A stretch of DNA of 36,730 nucleotides from Myxococcaceae bacterium JPH2 (GTDB lineage Bacteria; Myxococcota; Myxococcia; Myxococcales; Myxococcaceae). Shown piece by piece: positions 30,157-36,730 of this stretch. Positions within the stretch are counted from its first letter, which is position 1, and each line of letters begins with the position of its first letter. The translations under genes and the position numbers were made by a program. The stretch lies in assembly GCA_016458225.1 (NCBI GenBank), contig JAEMGR010000049.1, forward strand, positions 1 through 36,730. Direction: 5' to 3'. Under the pieces are notes generated by a model. It did not search any database. It was not told the origin of the DNA and was given only the letters and a program-made list of their open reading frames with translations.

Positions 30157-31527
30157 CTAGGCCGCCCAGCCGCCGCGCCCGGCGCTGACCAGAGCAGCCG
30201 CCAGGGCGAGCACGGCCCCGAACCCCAGCCCCATTCGCGGTGCCATGTCGACCGGCGCCAAGGCGAAGAGCAGCGTCATGACGACCGCGCCCAGCGTCTG
30301 GCCCACCAGTCGGGCCGTGCCCTGCATGCCACCCGCCGCGCCGCTGCGCTCGCGTGGGGCCGCCAGGAACATGTTGCGGTTGTTGGGCGTCTGGAAGAGG
30401 CCGAAGCCCAGACCGCACAGCATGACGATCGGAACCAGGGGCCGCGCATCATCCCGCAGCGGCCAGAGCGCGGCCGCCGCCAGCCCTGTCGAAAGGCACG
30501 CACCACCTGCCGCGCACAACCAGCCCGTCGGAACGCGGTGGGCCAGGCGACCCGCGATCGGAGCCACGACGGCCACGGTCAAAGGCCACGGCGTGATGTA
30601 GAGCCCGGTCGCCAGGGCGCCGCGCCCCAAGGCGTGCTGCAAGTAGAAGGGCAGCGCCACCATGCCCGCCGCTTGCCCCGCGAAACAACAGACCGAGGCA
30701 ATCACCGACAGGCGAAACGACGTCGCGCGAAGCAGGTCGAGCGGAATCAGCGGCGCGCTCCGGGGGGCTTCCCTGCGGACCAGGGCCACGAGGCCGAGGA
30801 CTGCCGAGACCAGCAGGACACTGGCCAGCGACGGTTGTTCGGGTGCCAGCTCGGCGCCGACGACCAGCGCCGCGAAGGCGCCGGCGTTCAGGGCCACGCT
30901 GAGCAAGTCCAGGGGTCGCCCGGTGCCCGCCACCTTCGGCAGCGCGCGGCCGGCGAGCGCGACCACCGCCACGCCGAGGGGCACGTTCACCGCAAACAGC
31001 CAGGGCCAGCTTCCGACGGACAGGAGCGCCGCCCCGACCGTCGGGCCGGCCGCGGAGGACAGGGCGACGGTCAGCGCATTCCAGCCGATGGCCGCGCCCA
31101 GTTGCTCGTGCGAGACGGTGAAGCGCAGCAGCGCGACACCCAACGACATGACGGCGGCTCCGCCCAGGCCCTGGAGGAAGCGGGCCGCGAGCAGCCATTC
31201 CAACGACGGCGACAGGGCGCACATCGCCGATGCGGCCGTGAACAGCGTGACGCCCCCGGCGAACACCCGGCGATAGCCCAGGCTCTCCCCCAGCGCGGCA
31301 CAGGGAAGCAAGGCCATCACCAGCGCCGTCTGATAGGCGGTGACGACGCGCACCGACACGGCCGGCGTCACCTGCAGCGACTGCGCGATCGTCGGCAGCG
31401 CCACGTTGGCGACGGCCGCGTCCAGCACCACCATCACCATGGCGGCCAGCACGGAGGCAATCGCGGCCGTGCGCCAGATGCCTCGCGGCGCGGCATCCGC
31501 TTCGGCCTGGGCTGCGAGCGCGGTCAT
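30157..31527 (-). CDS. MFS transporter, DHA2 (EmrB/QacA-type) drug:H+ antiporter
   Basis: 456 residues from ATG 31527, which overlaps the stop of the cupin gene (ATGA). The first helix has the DHA2 signature VLDAAVANVALPTIAQSL. GESLGYRRVF is motif A, and SSAAGPTVGAAL is the antiporter motif C. Around fourteen hydrophobic segments can be counted, as expected for the 14-TM family. It exports small hydrophobic or cationic compounds across the inner membrane using the proton gradient. With the cupin gene it forms a two-gene operon opposite a LysR regulator, a usual efflux-control arrangement. Confidence 0.9.
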   Translation of the reverse strand: MTALAAQAEADAAPRGIWRTAAIASVLAAMVMVVLDAAVANVALPTIAQSLQVTPAVSVRVVTAYQTALVMALLPCAALGESLGYRRVFAGGVTLFTAASAMCALSPSLEWLLAARFLQGLGGAAVMSLGVALLRFTVSHEQLGAAIGWNALTVALSSAAGPTVGAALLSVGSWPWLFAVNVPLGVAVVALAGRALPKVAGTGRPLDLLSVALNAGAFAALVVGAELAPEQPSLASVLLVSAVLGLVALVRREAPRSAPLIPLDLLRATSFRLSVIASVCCFAGQAAGMVALPFYLQHALGRGALATGLYITPWPLTVAVVAPIAGRLAHRVPTGWLCAAGGACLSTGLAAAALWPLRDDARPLVPIVMLCGLGFGLFQTPNNRNMFLAAPRERSGAAGGMQGTARLVGQTLGAVVMTLLFALAPVDMAPRMGLGFGAVLALAAALVSAGRGGWAA

Positions 31528-32069
31528 GCCGCCCCCACGGTCCAGACACCGTCTCGCTCGACGTAGCGGGTCACCCGACCCTCTTGTTGGTCCTCTTTGC
31601 GCAAGTCGCGCTCGGTGAAGCGATACAGCAGCGCCGGCCCCGTCATGCACCGCGTGTCGTGGATGTCGCCGGGCAGGAAGACCTTGACCTCGCCGGGGCG
31701 CACCCGGGTGGCATCGCGCTTCACCAGCCGAGGCCGACCGTCCGGATCCTCGACCCGGGCGTAGGTGCCCATCTCTATCTCTCCTCGTTGGATTGCGTAG
31801 ATCACCCAGCCCCGCCCGTGGTCATGCGGCGGCCGGTAGAGGCCGGCCTGCTCGGCATGCGCCAGGAGCACGAACCCGTGCACGGGGTCCCGATACAGCT
31901 CCCGGCTGGCGGGGGCGTCTTCGTGCAGCGACGCCAGCCACGCTTCCGAGGCGGGAGCCCGCAGCAGCTCTTCCAGAAGCCGGCGGCAGTCCGACACCAC
32001 CTCGGTGGAAAGCGGCCCCCAGGCCGCCTTCACGCCGTCAACAAACGCTTCGAGAGAATGGTTCGCCAT
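31524..32069 (-). CDS. Cupin-fold protein, cysteine-dioxygenase-like
   Basis: 181 residues from ATG 32069, with GGAGGAAGG four bases upstream. An in-frame ATG at 32183 is rejected: it would run through the regulatory dyad and lacks family character. The metal-binding cupin motif 1 is seen as His82-x-His84 in YRPPHDHGRGWVIYAIQRGE, and motif 2 as PGDIHDTRC (His137). This three-His arrangement suits cysteine-dioxygenase-like non-heme iron enzymes. The MFS gene is coupled by a 4-bp overlap. It may modify the compound that the pump exports, or be a regulator-linked sensor. Confidence 0.75.
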   Translation of the reverse strand: MANHSLEAFVDGVKAAWGPLSTEVVSDCRRLLEELLRAPASEAWLASLHEDAPASRELYRDPVHGFVLLAHAEQAGLYRPPHDHGRGWVIYAIQRGEIEMGTYARVEDPDGRPRLVKRDATRVRPGEVKVFLPGDIHDTRCMTGPALLYRFTERDLRKEDQQEGRVTRYVERDGVWTVGAA

Positions 32070-32145
32070 CGTGCCTTCCTCCGGTTCGGGACCGCTCGTC
32101 CCAGGTTTCGAACCGAAGGTAGCCAGCGGCGTGACATGGCGGAAC

Positions 32146-32173
32146 GCGCACGAATCGCACTGTATTCGTGCGC
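32146..32173. promoter_or_regulatory. LysR-type operator dyad
   Basis: A perfect 10-bp inverted repeat, GCGCACGAAT-N8-ATTCGTGCGC, lies between the divergent cupin/MFS operon and the LysR gene, 40 bp before the LysR ATG. Within it are T-N11-A spacings typical of LysR boxes. It is the natural binding site for the adjacent regulator. Confidence 0.65.
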
Positions 32174-32213
32174 CTGACGCCACATCCGGATCCGACCGCG
32201 CTACGGTCGAATC

Positions 32214-33137
32214 ATGTCGATGCCGGACCTCAATCTGTTGTTCACCCTCGATGTGCTGTTGGCCGAGGGCAGCGTCGCGCGGGCGGCCCGACGGCTGCGA
32301 CTCAGCCCCTCGGCCATGAGCCGAGCCCTGGCGCGACTGCGTGAGACGACGGGCGACCCGCTGCTGGTCCGAGCCGGACGCGGCCTCGTGCCCACGCCCC
32401 GAGCGCTGGAGCTACGCGAGCGCGTCCACCATCTCGTGCAGGACGCCGAGGCAGTCCTGCGCCCTGTCGACAAGCTCGACCTCGACACGCTGGTCCGGAC
32501 CTTCACGCTGCGCACCAGCGAGGGCTTCGTGGAGAGCTTCGGGGCCAGGCTCGTCGCCCGAGTCGCCCGGGACGCGCCCGGCGTGCGCCTGCGCTTCGTG
32601 CAGAAGACAGACAAGGAGAGCACGTCGCTCCGCGAAGGGACCATCGACCTGGAAACCGGCGTGGTGGGCAAGGCGACGGGCCCAGAGGTGCGAACCCAGG
32701 CGCTGTTTCGCGACCGCTTCGTCGGGGTCGTGCGACCGCGCCACCCGTTGACGCGGGGAAAGCTGACCCCCGCGCGCTACGCCGCCGGGCGGCACGTCCT
32801 TGTCTCGCGGCAAGGGCTCGACCACGGCCCCATCGACGAGGCCCTGAAGTCACTGGGGCTGGGTCGGACCATCACCGTCATCGTCGGTGGATTCTCCGCC
32901 GCCGTGGCACTGGCGCGCGACTCCGACCTGATCGCCAGCGTGCCCGAGCGGCATACCGAAGGCGTGCGCTCGGGCCTGCGCACCTTCACCCTGCCCTTCC
33001 CCGCCCCAGAGGTCACGGTGTCGCTGCTCTGGCATCCCAGACAGGAGGGCGACCCCGCCCATCGATGGATCCGCCGCTGCGTGCGGGAGGCATGCGGGCG
33101 CCGCTCGTCCCGAGATGACGGCGGCGAGCAAACCTAG
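32214..33137 (+). CDS. LysR family transcriptional regulator
   Basis: 307 residues, standard LysR length. The N-terminal winged HTH reads LNLLFTLDVLLAEGSVARAA, then LRLSPSAMSRALARLRETTG, followed by the DPLLVRAGRGLVPTPRA turn of this family. The C-terminal periplasmic-binding-like domain (VRTFTLRTSEGFVESFGARL, GPIDEALKSLGLGRTITVIV) binds the inducer. It is divergent from the cupin/MFS operon over a 144-bp gap with the dyad at 32146-32173, so it is expected to control that operon and itself. The inducer is unknown, perhaps the efflux substrate. Confidence 0.92.
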   Translation: MSMPDLNLLFTLDVLLAEGSVARAARRLRLSPSAMSRALARLRETTGDPLLVRAGRGLVPTPRALELRERVHHLVQDAEAVLRPVDKLDLDTLVRTFTLRTSEGFVESFGARLVARVARDAPGVRLRFVQKTDKESTSLREGTIDLETGVVGKATGPEVRTQALFRDRFVGVVRPRHPLTRGKLTPARYAAGRHVLVSRQGLDHGPIDEALKSLGLGRTITVIVGGFSAAVALARDSDLIASVPERHTEGVRSGLRTFTLPFPAPEVTVSLLWHPRQEGDPAHRWIRRCVREACGRRSSRDDGGEQT

Positions 33138-33179
33138 ACACAGGTGGAGAAGCGCGCCGCCATTTTCCGGGCGAGGAGA

Positions 33180-33848
33180 CTACAGCCGGAACAGGAGGCG
33201 CACCCCGGGCTGAATCCAGACGTGGACCTCCCTGGAGTTGTTCGGAATGTCGACCGTCTCTGTCTCGGAGGAACCCGGGATGGACAGGTCCTCATTCGTC
33301 GCATGCGCCGTCGAGTACTGCGCCACCGTCGTCGTGACGTAGGGCCCCACGAAGACGGAGGGGCTGAGCGGAATGTCCAAGCCCGCGTTCACATGCCCCA
33401 ACTCCAATCCCCCCAGCGACGCCGAGAGGCGAAATGTATCGGTCTTGACCGTCCGATGGAGCAGCTCATAACCCGCGCCCACGCCCACCCAAGGCCGCAT
33501 GAATGCCCCGGGCGTGAAGTGATAATTCAGATCCACGCCGAGGCGCAGCACACCGCCGGTGCACTTCCCCTCGAACTGGCACCTCCCGCCTGATGCCACG
33601 CCGTACTGAAAGTACCCTCCCAGCGACAGATGCTCGTTGAAGAAGTAGGACACATCCAGCTGCGGTGACAGCGTATTCCCAAAGGCAGACTGCTCGACAT
33701 CATCGAAGGCCTTCCCTCCGGGAACGCCATATGCCCCTCGCAAGCCAATCGCGAGACCTGAGCTTCGGGCCAGGTCCTCGGCGGCCGCGGGCAGCGCCAT
33801 CAACGAAGCCAATACAATCAGGGATGAAAACGAGGCTCGAGCAGTCAT
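33180..33848 (-). CDS. Outer-membrane beta-barrel protein, intact paralog
   Basis: 222 residues from ATG 33848 (MTARASFSSLIVLASLMALP, then AAAED, a Sec signal peptide with cleavage near residue 23). The mature chain alternates in the manner of a small beta-barrel: SGLAIGLRGAYGVPGG, QLDVSYFFNEHLSLGGYFQY, RLGVDLNYHFTPG, MRPWVGVGAGYELL. It ends WIQPGVRLLFRL, a barrel-type C-terminal strand, though with Leu rather than Phe last. It contains one Cys pair (RCQFEGKC). It may be an adhesin or porin-like envelope protein. Its upstream region and most of its sequence are duplicated in the next gene. Confidence 0.75.
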   Translation of the reverse strand: MTARASFSSLIVLASLMALPAAAEDLARSSGLAIGLRGAYGVPGGKAFDDVEQSAFGNTLSPQLDVSYFFNEHLSLGGYFQYGVASGGRCQFEGKCTGGVLRLGVDLNYHFTPGAFMRPWVGVGAGYELLHRTVKTDTFRLSASLGGLELGHVNAGLDIPLSPSVFVGPYVTTTVAQYSTAHATNEDLSIPGSSETETVDIPNNSREVHVWIQPGVRLLFRL

Positions 33849-33935
33849 GTCGCTCACAGGGGATGGGCCGTCCTTGTGACGGCAGGTCCGTGGTGCGCGC
33901 GGCCCCACTGCAAGCGCTTGGCCAGCCTCCCCAGC
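33340..33935 (-). repeat. Tandem duplication, copy 1 (barrel gene plus upstream region)
   Basis: Most of the 33180-33848 gene and about 87 bp upstream of its start (GTCATGTCG...CAGGGG...GGGCCGTCC) align with 34423-35032. Both copies are on the minus strand, so this is a direct duplication. Confidence 0.65.
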
Positions 33936-33981
33936 CTGTTCGAGACATCTTCAGCTCCGGGAGGTCTTCCCTCGGAGCCCC

Positions 33982-33997
33982 GGGGGCACGTGCCCCC
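33982..33997. promoter_or_regulatory. 16-bp perfect palindrome
   Basis: GGGGGCACGTGCCCCC reads the same on both strands, with the CACGTG core. It lies 134 bp upstream of the intact barrel gene, outside the duplicated block. It could be an operator or part of a terminator stem for the upstream chimeric gene. Confidence 0.35.
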
Positions 33998-34104
33998 CTC
34001 GGCGGTTCGCGCATCCCCTTCTCGAACGGGTCTTCAGCGCCAACATCTCCGAGAATCACGACACTCATGTCATGAGCGAGGACCCTGGATACTGCCCATG
34101 CATT

Positions 34105-34947
34105 TCAGAATCCCTCCGCCATGACTTTCATGTCACGCACGGACTGCCCGCGGCGAGCTGGGTGACAACGGTCCTGAGTCACCCCAGCCTCGGGGACTAT
34201 CGGCCCCTGCAAGCGCGCGGATGCAGCGTGTTCACGGCACCTCGTGGGACGGCCACTGGAGCGCGTCCCCTTCCCCGCCGCGAGGCCGCGCCACGCGTCC
34301 GGGAATCGCGTGCGGAAGGTGTGCGGGTATCGTTCCGGCAGCGCGCTCGCCGCACCGAGCCTGCGCACCTGCTCGTCCGTCAACTGGAGCCGCACAGCCG
34401 CGAGGTTGTCTTCCGCCTGCGCCAGCGTCGTCGTGAAATAGGGCCCCACGAACACGGTGGGATTGAGCTGAAAGTCGAAGCCCACGTTCACGTGCCCCAT
34501 CTCAAATCCCCTCAGAGACACCGCGAGGCGCCGCTCATCGGTCTTGAGCGTCCGCTTGAGCTGCTCATAGCCCGCGCCCACCCCCACCCAGGGCCGCATG
34601 ATGGCCCTGGGCGCGAAGTGATAGTTCAGGTCCACGCCGAGGCGCATGACGCTGCCGGAGCACTTCCCCTCGGGATTGCAATCCCCGCCCGATGACACGC
34701 CATATTGGAAGTACCCACCCAGAGACAGTTGCTCGTTGAAGAAGCAGGTCACATCCAACTGCGGTGACAGCGTATTCCCAAAGGAAGACTGCTCGATGGG
34801 GTCGAAGGCCGTCCCCACGGGAACGCCATAGGCCCCTCGCAATCCAATCGCAAGGCCTGAGCTTCGGGCCATCTCCTCTGCTGCCGCGGGAAGAGAGAGC
34901 AACGAAGCACAGACCATCAGGGATGAAACTGAAGCGCGAGACGTCAT
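34105..34947 (-). CDS. Chimeric gene: beta-barrel protein truncated and joined to an aldo/keto reductase tail
   Basis: 280 residues from ATG 34947 (MTSRASVSSLMVCASLLSLP, then AAAEE signal peptide). Residues up to ~175 match the intact paralog at 33180-33848 (SGLAIGLRGAYGVPVG, DVTCFFNEQLSLGGYFQY, PTVFVGPYFTTTLAQ). From there the paralog's remaining strands are gone. The chain reads AQAEDNLAAVRLQLTDEQVR and ALPERYPHTFRTRFPDAW, which I recognise as the C-terminus of aldo/keto reductases, fused in frame. The last ~55 residues look like read-through. The barrel's closing strands are missing, so a folded barrel is doubtful. Likely a recombination product and possibly non-functional. Confidence 0.6.
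   Translation of the reverse strand: MTSRASVSSLMVCASLLSLPAAAEEMARSSGLAIGLRGAYGVPVGTAFDPIEQSSFGNTLSPQLDVTCFFNEQLSLGGYFQYGVSSGGDCNPEGKCSGSVMRLGVDLNYHFAPRAIMRPWVGVGAGYEQLKRTLKTDERRLAVSLRGFEMGHVNVGFDFQLNPTVFVGPYFTTTLAQAEDNLAAVRLQLTDEQVRRLGAASALPERYPHTFRTRFPDAWRGLAAGKGTRSSGRPTRCREHAASARLQGPIVPEAGVTQDRCHPARRGQSVRDMKVMAEGF
34291..34423 (-). pseudogene. Aldo/keto reductase C-terminal remnant
   Basis: About 44 codons with AKR C-terminal character (AEDNLAAV, LTDEQVRRLGAAS, ERYPHTF), joined in frame to the barrel gene near 34,423. The catalytic domain of a reductase is nowhere in the flanking DNA. Confidence 0.5.
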
Positions 34948-35032
34948 GTCGATCACAGGGGCTGGGCCGTCCATGAAACGGCAGGTCCATGGTGCGCGGC
35001 GCCCCAGCACAAGGGCGCGGCCAGCACCGCGC
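34423..35032 (-). repeat. Tandem duplication, copy 2
   Basis: Partner of 33340-33935. The similarity ends sharply at the TTTLAQ codons, where the aldo/keto reductase-like sequence begins. Confidence 0.65.
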
Positions 35033-35224
35033 CCGTAGCGACCACACCCGACGCCCCTGGCCTTCTCTCACTCCATTGGATTCTGAAAAGCCCGTGACGC
35101 CGTCGCCACGCGGGGCCGGAAACACAGTCAGCCCGGAAATCCCAAGCAGGCGGTCGGGCTCGCGAGTCACGCCGAGGCCCGCAGTCGAGGTAGGGTGGGC
35201 CTTTTTCGAGGACCCATCCACACC
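34948..35224. promoter_or_regulatory. Divergent intergenic region, chimeric gene / LURP-one gene
   Basis: 277 bp. The first ~85 bp belong to the duplicated block upstream of the barrel genes. The rest precedes the LURP-one-like gene and contains a GGCCTTTTTCGAGG stretch near 35,200; no promoter could be assigned with confidence. Confidence 0.35.
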
Positions 35225-35848
35225 ATGACCACTGCCATCCAGCAGCGCCCCAACAGCACCCTGGCCAACGGCCGCTTCGGCCAGACCCGCTACATGATTC
35301 GCCGGAAGTTCTTCAAGATTTTCGGCGGCGCCTTCCACATCTACGACGCGATGGGCACCCTCGCCTTCTACTCGAAGATGAAGGCCTTCAAGCTCAAGGA
35401 GGACCTGCGCGTCTACACGGGCGAGGACATGCAGGAGGAGGTGCTCGTCATCAAGGCCCGCAGCATCCTGGACTTCGGCGCCACCTATGACGTGCAGGAC
35501 TCCGCCACCGGCACGCGCCTGGGCGCCCTGCGCCGCAAGGGCCTCAAGTCCATGCTGCGCGACGAGTGGCTCATCCTCGACGTGAACGACCAGGTGGTCG
35601 GCACCATCCAGGAGGACAGCATGCTGCTCGCGCTCGTGCGCCGGCTGCTCACCAACCTGGTGCCCCAGACGTTCGTGGGCAACGTGAACGGCGCGCCCGT
35701 GCTCTCCTTCAAGCAGCACTTCAACCCGTTCATCCAGAAGATCGACCTGGACTACTCCATGGACGTCCAGGGCCAGTTGGATCGCCGCCTCGGCATCGCC
35801 GCGGCCATCCTCCTGTGCGCCATCGAAGGCCGTCAGTCCGGCGGGTGA
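35225..35848 (+). CDS. LURP-one-related / tubby-C-like protein
   Basis: 207 residues from ATG 35225; an in-frame ATG ten codons upstream adds GLFRGPIHT and is less likely. The sequence starts with a Gln/Asn-rich segment, then MIRRKFFKIFGGAFHIYDAM, LAFYSKMKAFKLKEDLRVYT and VLVIKARSILDFGATYDVQD. This strand order, with DEWLILDVNDQVVGTIQED later, is that of LURP-one/scramblase-like tubby-C folds. The C-terminus ends in a hydrophobic helix (GIAAAILLCAIEG), perhaps membrane-associated. Such proteins have roles in membrane-lipid binding in eukaryotes; the bacterial function is unknown. Confidence 0.78.
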   Translation: MTTAIQQRPNSTLANGRFGQTRYMIRRKFFKIFGGAFHIYDAMGTLAFYSKMKAFKLKEDLRVYTGEDMQEEVLVIKARSILDFGATYDVQDSATGTRLGALRRKGLKSMLRDEWLILDVNDQVVGTIQEDSMLLALVRRLLTNLVPQTFVGNVNGAPVLSFKQHFNPFIQKIDLDYSMDVQGQLDRRLGIAAAILLCAIEGRQSGG

Positions 35849-35926
35849 TGGACTCACATCGCGCGGCGCTCGCCCACCTCTCTCGGCGGCGCCGCGCGGG
35901 CGTGCTCGATTCGCGCTGGCGTGGGT

Positions 35927-35948
35927 CCTGGGGTTGACGTGTCCCAGG
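35927..35948 (+). terminator. Weak hairpin after the LURP-one-like gene
   Basis: CCTGGG and CCCAGG form a 6-bp stem with a 10-nt loop, 78 bp past the stop and 52 bp before the next ATG. It could end the LURP-one transcript or belong to the promoter region of the sigma-54 activator. Confidence 0.25.
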
Positions 35949-35999
35949 GTCCCGGCCTCTCGGACTCGGCCCTTCTCGAGCCGTGATAGTTTGAAAGCC

Positions 36000-36730
36000 A
36001 TGCCTGCACCGGATCGAATTCATGTCGCGTCTTCCGTGCTGGACCTGAAGACTGAGTCAGCCTGGAACTCCAGGGCACCGGAGGCAGCAGGAGACACGGC
36101 GCTCCACATCACGCTGCCCTATGAGCAAGGACGACGGCCGGGAGAGGTGCCGGTGGTGCGGCGCTTCCGGTTGACGTTGATGGAAGGGCCGAGCCTGGGC
36201 GCCACGTGGGAGTCCACGGGCGACACGTGCTCGCTCGGCTCGCATCCGCTCAACGACTTCGCCATCGAGGACCCCACGGTCTCGCGCTTCCACTGCGAGG
36301 TGCGCATTGGCCCGCGCGGCCCGATGGTGAAGGACCTGGACAGCCTCAACGGCGTCATCGTGGACGGCGTGCAGGTGATGGAAGGCATCCTCCGCAGCGG
36401 AAGCCTGCTGCGCCTGGGCCGCGTGGTGGTGCGCTTCGACTTCAGCGCGGAGAACAACCGGCTGCCGCTGTCCGAGCAGGGGCGCTTCGGCACGCTGGTG
36501 GGCGCGTCGGTGGCCATGCGCAGCTGCTTCGCCCTGCTGGAGCGCGCCGCGGCACGCGACACCACCGTGCTCCTGGAAGGCGAGACGGGCACGGGCAAGA
36601 GCCAGGCCGCGCTCGCATTGCATCAGGCCAGCCGGCGGCGCGATGCCCCCTTCCTGGTGGTGGATTGCGGCGCCATCCCCTCGCACATCCTGGAGAGCGA
36701 GCTGTTCGGCCACGAGAAGGGCGCCTTCAC
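36000..36730 (+). CDS. FHA-domain sigma-54-dependent activator (bEBP), 5' part
   Basis: 243 codons are present and the gene runs off the window. Residues ~55-150 form an FHA phosphothreonine-binding domain: [20 protein letters not shown] then FHCEVRI, with the G-S, SRFH and SLNG (here [11 protein letters not shown]) landmarks. From ~165 an AAA+ sigma-54 activator domain starts, with Walker A GETGTGKS and the segment up to HEKGAFT; the GAFTGA loop that contacts sigma-54 is cut at the edge. Myxobacteria use many FHA-bEBPs downstream of Ser/Thr kinases to control development and stress genes. The start is the ATG at 36000. Confidence 0.9.
   Translation, partial: MPAPDRIHVASSVLDLKTESAWNSRAPEAAGDTALHITLPYEQGRRPGEVPVVRRFRLTLMEGPSLGATWESTGDTCSLGSHPLNDFAIEDPTVSRFHCEVRIGPRGPMVKDLDSLNGVIVDGVQVMEGILRSGSLLRLGRVVVRFDFSAENNRLPLSEQGRFGTLVGASVAMRSCFALLERAAARDTTVLLEGETGTGKSQAALALHQASRRRDAPFLVVDCGAIPSHILESELFGHEKGAF

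Noticed and set aside
33700-34068. Short minus-strand frame (MSVVILGDVGAED start) overlapping the barrel gene's upstream region
   Set aside because: It has no ribosome site and overlaps the barrel signal-peptide region in another frame. Its Arg/Pro-rich tail looks like chance.
1-36730. Mobile element, integrase, transposase, phage or attachment site
   Set aside because: None was found. The duplications and junctions seen (leader copies, barrel copies, LuxR/HDO scar) have no transposase gene or terminal inverted repeats nearby.

Overview
This is GC-rich DNA with strong G/C preference at third codon positions. It is most likely from a myxobacterium of the Myxococcus/Corallococcus/Archangium type. 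The support is a DUF2378 (TIGR02265, Myxococcales-restricted) gene, many predicted lipoproteins, an FHA-domain sigma-54 activator, DUF5996 and TPR genes, and frequent GTG starts and ATGA overlaps. No rRNA, tRNA, CRISPR array, insertion sequence or phage gene was seen. Statements about homologs rest on recognising family motifs, because no search could be run.

Layout. (1) 1-1203: the tail of an acyl-CoA ligase overlapping a ketopantoate-reductase-like gene. (2) 1210-3351 (minus): two genes of unknown function, one a tail-anchored protein with degenerate peptidoglycan-binding-like repeats. (3) 3567-9815: a low-complexity EF-hand protein, a TPR protein, a methyltransferase lipoprotein, an AAA ATPase with an altered Walker A, a beta-carbonic-anhydrase-like protein and a small membrane protein. 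(4) 9907-11560: a YafY/WYL regulator, a VOC protein and an EVE-domain protein around a clear operator-like dyad. (5) 11518-14407: a membrane protein, a coiled-coil protein and an NmrA-type oxidoreductase. (6) 14603-17246: two related 12-cysteine lipoproteins flanking a metzincin-like lipoprotein, all three with related leaders and upstream regions. (7) 17264-18505: signal peptidase I.

(8) 18728-23679: two GMC oxidoreductases and an alpha/beta hydrolase with a cysteine at the nucleophile elbow, packed as an operon. A looser set follows: GST, FAH-family hydrolase, AttH/CrtC-like protein, DUF2378 and SDR. The family mix suggests oxidation and remodelling of a hydrophobic, perhaps sterol-like, compound, but no substrate can be read from sequence. 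Inside this set a LuxR-type regulator fragment and a heme-oxygenase-like (TenA/HDO) gene sit head to head. Both appear to have lost their 5' ends at the same point, near 24,720, which looks like a deletion scar.

(9) 28861-33137: DUF5996, then a cupin-MFS pair divergent from a LysR gene, with a perfect 10-bp inverted repeat between them. (10) 33180-34947: two outer-membrane beta-barrel paralogs from a tandem duplication. The second has lost its barrel end and reads into what looks like the C-terminus of an aldo/keto reductase. (11) 35225-36730: a LURP-one-like protein and a sigma-54 activator cut by the window edge.

The items most worth following up are the lipoprotein/metalloprotease island with its copied, covarying upstream dyad, the LuxR/HDO scar, the barrel/AKR chimera, the EF-hand low-complexity protein, and a 19-bp motif shared upstream of the NmrA-type and GMC genes.
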